Part shown: one piece after another, positions 8,943 through 17,991 of the stretch
Numbering within the stretch: position 1 is the stretch's first letter
Layout of the letters: each line of letters begins with the position of its first letter
Assembly (NCBI RefSeq): GCF_963668475.1
Contig: NZ_OY764544.1
Coordinates: 434,001 to 498,000 of the forward strand
Source: an uncultured Methanospirillum sp.
GTDB lineage: Archaea > Halobacteriota > Methanomicrobia > Methanomicrobiales > Methanospirillaceae
DNA length: 64,000 bases
Direction of reading: 5' to 3'
Position numbers and translations under genes: made by a program
Notes under the pieces: generated by a model
The model's database searches: none
What the model saw: the letters and a program-made list of their open reading frames with translations, nothing else
What the model was told of the DNA's origin: nothing

Positions 8943-9400
8943 CTCAGGCACTCTTTTTTTGATCCTGAACCCATTTATTGAGATGGATATGCCATCTGAT
9001 AAAAATAGTGGTAAGCGTGGAATGTTTCGGTGCTATAAGATATTCTGATTCTCAGGGATCTTCCCATTGGGAAAAGGAGATCACATTTGGGTATCACGAG
9101 TCTGCCATATAACCAGGAACTGCCGAAAGGATGAGTTGCATTCCGGGCCTCTTATACAGCTGAAGGAAACGTCATTGCTAACTGATATATTACAAATATC
9201 ACAAAAGAAGGAGAAGACATCCGTTATTCGTAATGATTCCGGTAAGGATCTGTAGAGAATGATCCTCTCATCTTCCTGACAATGCTTTCAATTTTACGGA
9301 ACTGATTCATCCGGTTACCCTGAGTCTTCCCGGAATCAGTCTCTCAACCGTGACAACACATATAGTATTATTTATCCACTGATCCACCATAGTATCAGAT
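8943..9400. other. Intergenic region, no gene seen
   Basis: 458 bases. A short frame at 9067-9255 has no family resemblance, no ribosome binding site and a composition unlike its neighbours, so it is not called. A TATA-like stretch (tattattta, about 9364-9374) lies 27-37 bases before the next gene. Confidence 0.4.
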
Positions 9401-10111
9401 ATGACCTCTCGTCCAGGGATTTATCTAATCCGTGCAATAATATTAATCATAGTCTGCTCATTTTTCGGTGGTGTGTATGCCGATGAACCGGTCACTTCTT
9501 CTCATCAGGATTCTCCATGGCAAGGTACATGGACCGATGCCAATTATTCTCTGTCTCTTTCTCAGAACGGTTCTGTCATCAACGGGATAACTACAGTATC
9601 TGATCCAGGTGTTGTAGTAATGCCCTTCCGGCTTGCAGGTACTCTTTCAGAAGATGGCAAGACACTCCAGAGCGTATTGACTGAGACCGGGACACTTACC
9701 ATGAATCTTTCAGAAGACAAGATGATGTTTTACGGTACCGGAACCACAGATTCGTTAGATACTGGTACTGAACTATTCTCATACACGTTCAATGCAACCA
9801 GGAATGGAACCACTGTTATATCTGATCAGGAATGGACCGGAATCTGGGTTAGTAACAATAGTCTTCTAAACCTTACTCAGAATACTACCTCTGTTACCGG
9901 AGATTACCATCTTCTGAACGCTTTACATCATGGAGGTCTGCTACAGGGGACGACATCAGCAGATAAAAAGACCGTCTCCATGACATGGATTTCACCAGAA
10001 AATGATACTTTTTCACTTTCAGATGACGGGATGAATATAATAGAAGGAGAATGCACGGACGAAAAGATCAGTGCCAAGGGATATTGTCTAAATCTGACAA
10101 AACAGGTATAA
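9401..10111 (+). CDS. Secreted protein of two related beta-rich repeats
   Basis: 236 residues with a signal peptide ending near VYADEP (residue ~28). The mature part contains two similar halves, each beginning W-x-G-x-W (SPWQGTWTDANYSLSLSQNG and QEWTGIWVSNNSLLNLTQNT), followed by a V-x-G motif and L-S-x-D-x-K/G stretches, which suggests a duplicated beta-barrel of lipocalin-like or META-like type. Many N-x-S/T sequons fit an archaeal glycoprotein. A TATA box about 30 bases before the ATG suggests a leaderless transcript. No family was recognised, and its neighbours do not suggest a role. Confidence 0.7.
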   Translation: MTSRPGIYLIRAIILIIVCSFFGGVYADEPVTSSHQDSPWQGTWTDANYSLSLSQNGSVINGITTVSDPGVVVMPFRLAGTLSEDGKTLQSVLTETGTLTMNLSEDKMMFYGTGTTDSLDTGTELFSYTFNATRNGTTVISDQEWTGIWVSNNSLLNLTQNTTSVTGDYHLLNALHHGGLLQGTTSADKKTVSMTWISPENDTFSLSDDGMNIIEGECTDEKISAKGYCLNLTKQV

Positions 10112-10599
10112 ACTCGTCAGAACAATATCCGTTCATTTTTCCCATTTTTTATATACTATTGTGATTTCGTGCCAAAAGATCGAACATGGGAATTCGTAAC
10201 CAGGGAGGAAATTTCTATGAAATCGCCGGGAACGCTCACCTCTCTATTTTATTTCAGATACTGGTACCTGTGAAAAACGGATAGTTTTTCAAGATATCCT
10301 TGATGAGAGAACTATTTCTGTGAACCCATATGCAAAGTCTCTACGAATACATGCTGATGGAGAAAGAGATCGCATCATTCACACGTTTTTCTGACGATAC
10401 GCGTAATGATCTCATATCTGACATCTAATATTTGGTTGTGCAATCCATCGTTGCCGGACACCATTACTGAAAGAGCGTATGTACATGAGCATAGACCATT
10501 TTATTTCAGATTCTGGTGTTTTCCAGAGGAATACTCATTTGTGAGTATTTCGTGAGAAGGTAGAATATATTAGTGAATCAAAGCCAAGGGGATATAATC
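10112..10599. other. Intergenic region, no gene seen
   Basis: About 490 bases. T-runs at 10135-10148 just after the secreted-protein gene could end its transcript. Short open stretches (for example from 10186) are interrupted and resemble nothing known. GAATACTCATTTGTGAGTATTTC near 10530-10552 contains the inverted repeat AATACTCA/TGAGTATT, a possible operator for the response-regulator operon. Confidence 0.4.
10531..10550. promoter_or_regulatory. Inverted repeat upstream of response-regulator operon
   Basis: AATACTCA and TGAGTATT are perfect eight-base arms with a four-base spacer (TTTG), about 50 bases before the ATG at 10600. This is compatible with an operator; no binding protein is identified. 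Confidence 0.4.
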
Positions 10600-11838
10600 A
10601 TGGATGATGTTGCATCGGTTCTGATCGTTGATGATAATAACGCGATACAGGAATATCTGACAACGGTGTTAAAAACTGAAGGATATCTTGTCAATTCAGC
10701 ATCAGACGGAGAAGAGGCATTAAAGTATCTTCAAGAGAATCCAAAACCTGATCTTATCCTCCTTGATATCATTATGCCCGGATTGAATGGAATAGACGTC
10801 CTCAAGGCGATTAAAGGAGATCCGGCTCTAAAACAGATCATTATCATCATGTTGACCGGTGTGAGTCTGTGTGCTGATAAGGAACTTGCATTTGAACTTG
10901 GAGCAAGTGATTTTCTTACCAAACCCTTTGAATTCAGGGAATTGCTCGCCCGGGTAAAAACGCACATAAACCTGAAAAAAGTATCAGACAAATGTGTTGT
11001 TCAACGAAAAATCCAGGAGACTATTCTATCTACAATTCCCGGCGTCGTGTACCTGAAAAGTAAGGATGGATGCTATATCCATGCCAATGAGATGTTTGCA
11101 GACCTGGTCGGAGTACCACAGACAGAGATCCAGGGGAAACGGGAGGAGGATCTTTTTTCGAGTCTGGTTGCAGATGAGCGAACAAAGACCGACGACCTGC
11201 TGCTCAAATTTGGTGTAGAGCAACTTGAGATCCAGGAAGAGATAACCATGCCGAATCTCGACACCCGATCTTTTTTTACCAAAAAACGCCAGGTCGTCGA
11301 TAAAGACGGGGAGATATCCGGACTCGTTGGTGTTTCTATTGATATCACCGAGCAGGTTATCATGAAAGAAGCATACGCTGAAAAGGAGGAGATTCTTGAT
11401 TCGATACTGAACTCTTATCCTGCAGAGATATGGGTCCTCAATCCGGAAGGGGAGATAATCCTCCAGAACTCAAAACATCTGGCTAAATATGGTAATCTTA
11501 TTGGAAGACCAATACCTGACCTGCCATTGTCTGAGGATACGAAACTCTACTGGAAAGAAAGCCTCCACCTCATCCTTCATGGAAAAACCCGGGGGAATGA
11601 CAAGAAGTTCATCGAATCAGATGGATCCGAATGGATCATAGACTCATTCAGACCTGTCAGACTTCATGATGGCATTCTTGGAATTATGGGTATGAACCTT
11701 AACGTCACCCGATGGGCCCAGGGTGATGACGATCTTTCAATCAGTACTTCTGGAGATTCAGGAAAGAAAGACCAGAATGATACAGATACTGGAACGAACC
11801 AGACCATTTCTTCTCCTGATCCCTCCAGCATGAGGTGA
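10600..11838 (+). CDS. Response regulator with two PAS domains
   Basis: 412 residues. The receiver domain (~5-120) is complete: acidic pair in LIVDDNN, phospho-acceptor Asp56 in LILLDIIMPG, Thr in MLTG and Lys in FLTKPF. A first PAS domain follows (~140-255; IPGVVYLKSKDGCYIHANE, closing VGVSIDITEQ) and a second PAS-like domain (~265-380; AEIWVLNPEGEIILQNS). A Ser/Thr/Asp-rich tail ends the protein. There is no kinase or DNA-binding domain. The ATG at 10600, preceded by AAGGGGAT, is preferred to the GTG at 10573. Its stop lies eight bases before the CheY-like gene, so the two form an operon. It probably passes a phosphorylation signal to a partner by protein contact. Confidence 0.85.
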   Translation: MDDVASVLIVDDNNAIQEYLTTVLKTEGYLVNSASDGEEALKYLQENPKPDLILLDIIMPGLNGIDVLKAIKGDPALKQIIIIMLTGVSLCADKELAFELGASDFLTKPFEFRELLARVKTHINLKKVSDKCVVQRKIQETILSTIPGVVYLKSKDGCYIHANEMFADLVGVPQTEIQGKREEDLFSSLVADERTKTDDLLLKFGVEQLEIQEEITMPNLDTRSFFTKKRQVVDKDGEISGLVGVSIDITEQVIMKEAYAEKEEILDSILNSYPAEIWVLNPEGEIILQNSKHLAKYGNLIGRPIPDLPLSEDTKLYWKESLHLILHGKTRGNDKKFIESDGSEWIIDSFRPVRLHDGILGIMGMNLNVTRWAQGDDDLSISTSGDSGKKDQNDTDTGTNQTISSPDPSSMR

Positions 11839-11846
11839 CTGTTACA

Positions 11847-12215
11847 ATGGTAAAGATCCTCATCGTCGATGATACCCTCTTTATGCGGACCATGCTCCAG
11901 GCTATTGTATCAGATGAAGGGCATGAGGTGATAGGGATGGCAGAAGACGGATATCAGGGAGTCTTTGAATACACACAGAACCGTCCTGACATCGTGCTTC
12001 TCGATATTCTTATGCCAAAGATGGATGGGATCATGACACTTAAAACCCTCATGGCCTATGATCCCCATGCCCGAATCCTGATGGTGAGTGCAATTCAATC
12101 GGTAAAAATGATAAAACTGGCAATATCCTGTGGTGCTAAAGGATATGTTCTGAAACCGTTTCAACGTCCCCAACTCATGCAGGAGGTCAACAGAGTTCTT
12201 GAACAGTTTCCATGA
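11847..12215 (+). CDS. CheY-like single-domain response regulator
   Basis: A 122-residue stand-alone receiver domain: acidic pocket in LIVDDTLFMR, phospho-acceptor Asp in IVLLDILMPKMDG, Ser/Ala switch region in ILMVSAI and Lys in GYVLKPFQ. The ATG at 11847 is chosen over the GTG at 11835 because AGGTGA, which contains the stop of the previous gene, lies at proper distance as its ribosome binding site; the two genes are thus translationally close. Such proteins carry phosphoryl groups from a histidine kinase to an output, including the motor in CheY. No cheA or other kinase is adjacent, so the partner is unknown. Confidence 0.85.
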   Translation: MVKILIVDDTLFMRTMLQAIVSDEGHEVIGMAEDGYQGVFEYTQNRPDIVLLDILMPKMDGIMTLKTLMAYDPHARILMVSAIQSVKMIKLAISCGAKGYVLKPFQRPQLMQEVNRVLEQFP

Positions 12216-12721
12216 CAGAAAGATCTTCATGAATATTGTGTATCTATGTTGCCGGTGGTACAATCCAAAACATAATGCCCTGATGGTTGTTCCAGGTCAA
12301 GCCCCTTGAACTCAAAGAACGTATCTCAAAACTCAAATCAGGACGGTGACTTCCACAAAGGAATACCGATTCAGGAGTTTTGAGCCAAATGAGCATCGGT
12401 CAAAATTAAGATCTGGAGACCGATTCGATACACCTGATTGAGCCAACGATTCGACCCAGATATTCCTGTTCCCATGTTGACCAGAAATTCCTCCTGACAC
12501 CTGAATTTCTAATATAAATACATAATTTTATATTATTGGAAATGTGATTAACCAATAGCATATCTCTTCTGGATTTGCTTTATGGGAGATGGATTGATGA
12601 ATGGAATGAACGACATCACATGGCACCGGACCAATCAGACTGTTCGGATAAATAAACAAAGGGCAAACCCCTTTCATGAACATTACAGACCAGACTTTAC
12701 AACAAAGAGTGGTGGTCCCTG
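12216..12721. other. Intergenic region with AT-rich promoter
   Basis: About 505 bases without a gene. An AT-rich tract at 12509-12537 (ctaatataaatacataattt) is a likely promoter, though it lies ~190 bases before the next start, implying a long leader or a second promoter nearer the gene. Confidence 0.35.
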
Positions 12722-15172
12722 ATGCATTCAAAATCTGGACTCAAAAAAATATCCCTCTGTCTCCTGGTACTTCTGGCATGTGGGGTCTTTGTCTGTACTG
12801 CAGAACCTGCCAACAGTCCACCCGGTATCAATACCACCGATCTGAATGATCCCCGGATATTACTTCAGGAGACGAGTACCTTTTCAATTCCTCCTCCACC
12901 GATCAATATCTCTGATACCAGAAATTTAATACCCATAACACAAAGTAAAGATCCGTCTGTATCCACGCTCTCATTCGCAGATACCAAGATGACCACGATG
13001 GGAGATGTTATCCTTGTCCCGATAACTCCGACTCCTGAAGGAAGCGGATATTCGTACTTCAACACCACCGGAAAAGACCAGAGTTACTACATATATTCAC
13101 CTGGAACCTACACTCTGCAGAGTGGATTTTCAACAGGGAACAGTTCTGCAATAACTATCGGAACATCAGATGTTGTTCTTGATGGAAATGCACAGACAAT
13201 CACTGGAAATACTACTAATTTAGGAATCGCAACAGGATCTGATGTAAATAATACTACGGTCAGGAACTTTTTCAATATCGAAACATTTGCCTATGGTCTA
13301 TGGTCTTACGGTGATAAGATATATCTCGCAAATAATTCATGGACTGACAATAGCTATGCCGGTGTTGTCGCCTTTACCTCAAATCTATCAATTCACAAGA
13401 ATACTCTGAAGAATACCAGTATAGGAGTATACATATTTGGTCCAGATGCTCTAGTGTCAGAGAATACGATTTTGGAAAATTATATGGGTTTGTATAGTCT
13501 CTATGGAGATGGCATGACCGTAGAGATGAATTCATTCAATGATAATCTATACGGGTTTGTTAGTTCCGGAGATAATCTGACATTCCGTAAGAATACAGTT
13601 CATAATAATCAGGATTACGGAGTCATATTCCAAAGTAACGGAGGTACCTGTGATGGAAATATCATCAGTCAGAATTATGATAACTTGATTTCAACCGGGC
13701 CTAATACTACCATAACCGGGAATACCATTTCTGACACAAAGGATGAATATGGATATGGGATCCGTTCTGAGGGTAAAAACACCACATTTTCAGAGAATAC
13801 ACTATATAACAATGGATATGGTATCATGTGTTATGAACAGAACGGCAACGCGATAAACAATAGAATTTATTCAAGTAATCTCTATGGTATCCTTATGGGT
13901 GATGATAATGGAACTATATCCAAAAATATCATCAGGAATACCAATCTCTATGGCATAGGATGCTTTGGCAATAACTCACAGGCACACGATAATATCGTAA
14001 CCAATGCGTTATTTGGAATAGGAATCGATGATACGTTCTATAATATATCTGTTACCGGAAATCAGATCAATGGTTCGAGCAGAGATGATCTTATGATCCT
14101 TTGCGATTTTTATTATGAACCAATAACCGGACCAGGGATTGGAGAAATCTATAATAATTATTTCGGAGGTGTGAACAATATTGGCGGTTACGGCAATTTC
14201 AGCAATTACTCCTATGTCTGGACAAACCCTTCCGGCCCGGTGCGGGGGACGAATGTTGTAGGTGGTCCATTTATTGCCGGCAATTACTGGAGTAACCTTA
14301 CCGGAACAGGATGGTCAGATCAGCAGACTCCTAATGTATCAGGATTTATTACACCTCCATTCGTGACTTTACCCCCGGTGAACGATACTGCACCACTTGT
14401 TCCACTCAAACCGGTTACAGTCAACGCTACCGCAAATGATCAGGCCATTATTGTTCCTGCCGGTAACAATTCATACCGGTCATACACGAACCAGACATTC
14501 ATCACCCAGCCAAAACCCGGGGCAGATATGCCTGATGTTATTGTAGATTATGAATCTAAAGGAAACGTGACCAGTTGGACGTTTACCAATCTAACCAGCG
14601 ACCATGATATCCAGGCAATAGGAAATCCAACACCGGGTCAGGTTCATGTGTTCTTTAATGCATCAGAGCGGTATGGAGAGAGACCCCTGACTGTCTCATT
14701 CTCTTCAGAACAGTCGCTCGGGTCACCGACCTCATGGTACTGGCAGTTTGGTGACGGTATTACGAATACCACACAAAATCCGGTCCACATCTATGATATT
14801 CCAGGAACATACACGGTCTCCTTACGTGCCCTGAATAACCAGACCGGAGGATATGGAGTGTGGAACAATTACATCACCGTTACAGACGGTGTAGTTCCAG
14901 AGCCCACCCAGACACCGGTGCCGGGCAAGATCATGACGCAGTTCTCTGCATATCCTGCAAGTGGAAATGCACCGCTTATTGTTGATTTCAGGGACAAGAG
15001 TACTGGTAATCCGGTAACATGGGACTGGGACTTCGGGGATGGGGCTCATTCATCACTGCAGAACCCGTCACATGAGTATTCAACAGCCGGTTCCTATCCG
15101 GTTACTTTATCAGTGAAAAATGAGAACTACGGTGCAAGTCTGAGAATTCCCGGTGCAGTTGTTGTAACGTGA
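12722..15172 (+). CDS. Secreted beta-helix (NosD-like) protein with two PKD domains
   Basis: 816 residues with a signal peptide ending near VFVCTAEP (~28). Residues ~110-460 form a right-handed parallel beta-helix of many ~22-residue coils with N-N/N-T turns (SENTILENYMGLYSLYGDG, YNNGYGIMCYEQNG), as in NosD/PbH1 proteins. A linker containing TFITQPKPGA follows, then two PKD domains (WYWQFGDG and WDWDFGDG). The last ~240 residues repeat the architecture and much of the sequence of the protein ending at 1211. It is probably a cell-envelope or matrix glycoprotein that binds carbohydrate. No transmembrane anchor is visible at the C-terminus. Orthologues in Methanomicrobia occur as expanded families. 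Confidence 0.85.
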   Translation: MHSKSGLKKISLCLLVLLACGVFVCTAEPANSPPGINTTDLNDPRILLQETSTFSIPPPPINISDTRNLIPITQSKDPSVSTLSFADTKMTTMGDVILVPITPTPEGSGYSYFNTTGKDQSYYIYSPGTYTLQSGFSTGNSSAITIGTSDVVLDGNAQTITGNTTNLGIATGSDVNNTTVRNFFNIETFAYGLWSYGDKIYLANNSWTDNSYAGVVAFTSNLSIHKNTLKNTSIGVYIFGPDALVSENTILENYMGLYSLYGDGMTVEMNSFNDNLYGFVSSGDNLTFRKNTVHNNQDYGVIFQSNGGTCDGNIISQNYDNLISTGPNTTITGNTISDTKDEYGYGIRSEGKNTTFSENTLYNNGYGIMCYEQNGNAINNRIYSSNLYGILMGDDNGTISKNIIRNTNLYGIGCFGNNSQAHDNIVTNALFGIGIDDTFYNISVTGNQINGSSRDDLMILCDFYYEPITGPGIGEIYNNYFGGVNNIGGYGNFSNYSYVWTNPSGPVRGTNVVGGPFIAGNYWSNLTGTGWSDQQTPNVSGFITPPFVTLPPVNDTAPLVPLKPVTVNATANDQAIIVPAGNNSYRSYTNQTFITQPKPGADMPDVIVDYESKGNVTSWTFTNLTSDHDIQAIGNPTPGQVHVFFNASERYGERPLTVSFSSEQSLGSPTSWYWQFGDGITNTTQNPVHIYDIPGTYTVSLRALNNQTGGYGVWNNYITVTDGVVPEPTQTPVPGKIMTQFSAYPASGNAPLIVDFRDKSTGNPVTWDWDFGDGAHSSLQNPSHEYSTAGSYPVTLSVKNENYGASLRIPGAVVVT

Positions 15173-15200
15173 GTTCATCGGGACACCCCCTTTTTTCACA
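15173..15200 (+). terminator. T-rich terminator after beta-helix gene
   Basis: A C-run followed by a run of six T (15186-15197) lies just after the stop, as in archaeal T-tract termination. Confidence 0.4.
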
Positions 15201-15392
15201 GACATGCTTTTCCAGGGGATCAGTTCAACAAGTCTCCTTTTCTAGAAACCGGGTTATATCTTATGACCCGGGTTTAGAAACATGGTCAGCCTCCAGGTAG
15301 TACATATTCAGTGAATCAGGCAACCCATCCTGAACAGATCTGCTGAAAAAAGATTAGGGTCCTGTTTGGTCAGTACCCTCGTATTCAAATGG

Positions 15393-15854
15393 TTATCTTT
15401 GTAATGCTGCCTTTACCTTGGTTACTGTTTCTGTAATTGGTTGGCCTCCGGTCGGACCCTGTACTGCAACAACAAACGAACCATAGGTATAAACCGCACC
15501 GTTGAGGTCGTTCATGTTTATCGTCTTCTGAATGAGTCTGACAGCGTCGTCACGATCCTGGGCAGAGTCAAACTTCTGAGTGTGGATAAATATTGCCTTA
15601 TCTGATGACTTTTTGGAACAGTCAGACGAGATAAGAATACTTGTTCCTCCCTGAGCTCCGGTTACCTTCCAGGTGGAATCGGTCTTGTCACAGAACGAAA
15701 GTCCTGAAGCCTTTAGAGCATCAAGAACCTGGTTTACCTCTGTTGAAGCATACGGGCTCGACGGCTGGTTTGAGACAAGGGCCCACCCGATCGGCAGGAC
15801 GATGATCATTACAGCGAAAAGGATACTGACAGCCTTTATGGTTGTATTACTCAT
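15393..15854 (-). CDS. Small membrane-anchored or secreted protein, unknown
   Basis: 153 residues. A hydrophobic N-terminal segment (IKAVSILFAVMIIVLPIGWAL) is followed by a domain containing EVNQVLDALKASGLSFCDKT, two Cys (about 55 and 80, possibly a disulfide) and AVRLIQKTINMNDLNGAVY. No family is recognised. A decayed relative lies at 24081-24251 on the same strand, and both have a similar ~40-base sequence upstream, so the gene was duplicated with its promoter. The gene stands alone, convergent with the beta-helix gene. Confidence 0.7.
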   Translation of the reverse strand: MSNTTIKAVSILFAVMIIVLPIGWALVSNQPSSPYASTEVNQVLDALKASGLSFCDKTDSTWKVTGAQGGTSILISSDCSKKSSDKAIFIHTQKFDSAQDRDDAVRLIQKTINMNDLNGAVYTYGSFVVAVQGPTGGQPITETVTKVKAALQR

Positions 15855-16480
15855 AGAATCACACTCGTAGACATGACATGATCTCTTCTGATACCAACAT
15901 CAGAACTACAGATAATAATGAGAAGTGAATAGATTATTAATCCTGTTATTTTGATTCAGAACATATCATAACCATCATATGATAATAGATATTTTACGGT
16001 CTATTAGGGTGAAAAGGAAGGATATTTGAGAATAAATAATACTAAATTTGGTACATGATTTAAGAGAGAGAATCGGTTTGTCTGATTACACCAATAATCT
16101 GAATTCGCACGGGTCCATGATTTTGAGACCTCTTTTGATCTGACACATTGCATATTGCAAGAGTATTCCCTGAATGACTATTGAAATGTAATTTTTTACT
16201 GAAGTGATAATATGAACACGGCCCTCTATCTTGTGCTAAATATGATGTTTTCAGGAGGGTCTATCCCGGTTAGGTGATGTCATATGTGGTTCTTCAAAAT
16301 ACTATATCAGGCAATATATCAGCAATATCTTTCAAATGCTGAATTATTCTTATAGAATCTGATGGATTATACTCATTGTAGAATCATTATCTGCTGACCT
16401 GATCAGATTCACCATGTAGTATTGAAAGGAACGGTCTATCCTGTTCAGATGAGTTGCAAAATCTGCAATTCCAGGACAGG
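15855..16480. other. Intergenic region with element shared by 24345 and 29930
   Basis: No gene seen. The stretch at 15924-15962 (around GTGAATAGATTATTAATCCT) is repeated with changes near 24345 and 29933. Here it lies 70-110 bases before the minus-strand gene start at 15854 and probably contains its promoter. Confidence 0.45.
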
Positions 16481-16488
16481 TATATATC
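16481..16488 (+). promoter_or_regulatory. TATA box, leaderless gene at 16510
   Basis: TATATATC lies 22-29 bases before the ATG at 16510, which fits a leaderless archaeal mRNA and supports that short gene. Confidence 0.5.
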
Positions 16489-16509
16489 AGCACCCATTGA
16501 GTACACACC

Positions 16510-16767
16510 ATGAAATCCAAGGATAATATCCGGGGTATAGACAAAAAAACAATGGAAACCGGGATGAAACCAACTCAGGAAACAGAAGATAAACCGGATG
16601 GTCAGGTTCATGGTACTCTGGGAGTTTCCAGAAACAGGGGAAAACAGGTCAGCACTGATGTAAAAAGTAAAAAATTGTTAGACCTGGCACAAATGAAAGC
16701 AAACCAGATCAGTTCAAAGATAAAGATCAAAGCACATCAGGTTTTAGCAGGAAACCGGAAGAAGTGA
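16510..16767 (+). CDS. Short Lys-rich protein, unknown
   Basis: An 85-residue, strongly basic, hydrophilic protein with no hydrophobic core, probably partly disordered (RGIDKKTMETGMKPTQETED; later MKANQISSKIKIKAHQ). Support for expression is the TATA box ~25 bases before the ATG. It might bind nucleic acid, but nothing shows this. No relative was recognised. A second short orphan gene of similar polar character follows at 17170. Confidence 0.45.
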   Translation: MKSKDNIRGIDKKTMETGMKPTQETEDKPDGQVHGTLGVSRNRGKQVSTDVKSKKLLDLAQMKANQISSKIKIKAHQVLAGNRKK

Positions 16768-16943
16768 TTTAAGGTTGATAAAACCTGATACAATAACCCG
16801 GGGGGAATACGTAAATAATTCCGGTATTAGATGATTTTTGTTCACGATCCAAGATATTCATAGGATGTATATTTTGTAAACAACAAACAGACCTATATAC
16901 AACCTCCTACATGTATTCCTATACTCTGATGTGAATCTCCCGA

Positions 16944-16978
16944 TATTTCATAATGATTTTTGGAATATGTATGAAATA
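16944..16978. repeat. Inverted repeat 1 (9-base arms)
   Basis: TATTTCATA (16944-16952) and TATGAAATA (16970-16978) are perfect arms around a 17-base spacer. Confidence 0.55.
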
Positions 16979-17008
16979 CTTCATATCAGATATCCGAGTT
17001 CAGAATAA

Positions 17009-17059
17009 TTGTATAATGCAGACATCTGAAGAATAATTCTGAATTTTTGCATTATACAA
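17009..17059. repeat. Inverted repeat 2 (12-base arms)
   Basis: TTGTATAATGCA (17009-17020) and TGCATTATACAA (17048-17059) are perfect arms around a 27-base spacer that itself holds the near-palindrome AGAATAATTCT. Confidence 0.65.
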
Positions 17060-17082
17060 GGAATCACTGATACACAGCACAT

Positions 17083-17119
17083 TCTGGAATAATTTTCATT
17101 TTAATTCGATTATTCCAGA
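17083..17119. repeat. Inverted repeat 3 (11-base arms)
   Basis: TCTGGAATAAT (17083-17093) and ATTATTCCAGA (17109-17119) are perfect arms around a 15-base spacer, ending 50 bases before the ATG at 17170. Confidence 0.65.
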
Positions 17120-17169
17120 TGTAATTCATTGCACGTTACATTACTACTTTCTATTTAGAGGATATTATT

Positions 17170-17562
17170 ATGCAAAACTATGACACACTCAGAATCAGCA
17201 TTCAAAAAAGGAACGATCTCGCAGCCGAAGAGCATAAAATCGCAAGTATAAATGTAAAAAGAGCAAAACTGCTCAAACACCAGAATGATACCACGGAGAA
17301 TACCCTTACAACTACTTTGAAAATCCACCAGATCAACGATCCAATCGATCTCAACTTTATACCAATACCTCCATCATCCCAGGCAATATCTATCCCATCA
17401 GAGAATGTAACATTAGGACATTTAAAACCCATTGAGCAGAGAGAGCACGAACCGATGGAGTTTCAAAGGATAGGTGAGTTATCAACAAACATTCCTTTGG
17501 GATATCAAAACTCTGGAGGATCGATCTTCAATAAGATATCTGAACGTGCAAAGAAACCGTAA
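17170..17562 (+). CDS. Hypothetical soluble protein
   Basis: A 130-residue hydrophilic protein. Residues ~10-60 are helix-prone and rich in Lys/Asn; a Pro/Ser segment follows (IPIPPSSQAISIPSENV), then a Gly/Ser tail. No family, signal peptide or membrane segment was recognised. AGAGGATATT lies directly before the ATG and supports translation. The three inverted repeats upstream suggest tight control or a structured leader. It might be a small regulator or structural protein; nothing in the sequence decides this. Confidence 0.55.
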   Translation: MQNYDTLRISIQKRNDLAAEEHKIASINVKRAKLLKHQNDTTENTLTTTLKIHQINDPIDLNFIPIPPSSQAISIPSENVTLGHLKPIEQREHEPMEFQRIGELSTNIPLGYQNSGGSIFNKISERAKKP

Positions 17563-17877
17563 CCGGGTGTGATAAACTATTTTTAATTTTCACCGTTTTT
17601 TCAACAACTGTTCTCATTAGGGGCAGATGCTTCTATACAACAGTGAATGAAGGTCATACTCTCTCCAGTAGTTCTTCGGGAGTTTAATGCCAATTTTTCG
17701 AGAGAATTCAGAACAAACCCTCATTACCTCTGATCTCAAATGAAGGGTAATTAAGTATATTGAGTTCCTATTTTAAGATACTCCATATCGTAACTCCCCA
17801 GATTCATAGATCAGGGTGGATGAAGATACAAGGATGCCGGATATCATTCTGTTACCAAAACCAGGCGGCAGGGATAG
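17563..17877. other. Intergenic region before permease
   Basis: No gene seen. An ATG at 17834 opens a 24-residue frame that closes at 17906 and is out of phase with the permease frame that becomes open at 17878. It may be the remains of the permease's true start separated by a frameshift. Confidence 0.4.
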
Positions 17878-17991
17878 ATCATTGCCAAGAAACCGTCATA
17901 TGAACTAACGTATACAACCGATGAGATACCACCGCCGGTTCCATGTTTTCTCCTAGGATTACAACACGCTCTTCTCATTGCAACCTCCTTT

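Larger units (their letters stand above)
16768..17169. other. Intergenic region with three spaced inverted repeats
   Basis: 400 bases without a gene. Perfect inverted repeats lie at 16944-16978 (nine-base arms), 17009-17059 (twelve-base arms) and 17083-17119 (eleven-base arms), all before the gene at 17170. They are listed separately. Confidence 0.5.

Noticed and set aside
9067..9255. 62-codon plus-strand frame between two secreted-protein genes
   Set aside because: No start signal, no similarity, and composition unlike the coding sequences on either side.
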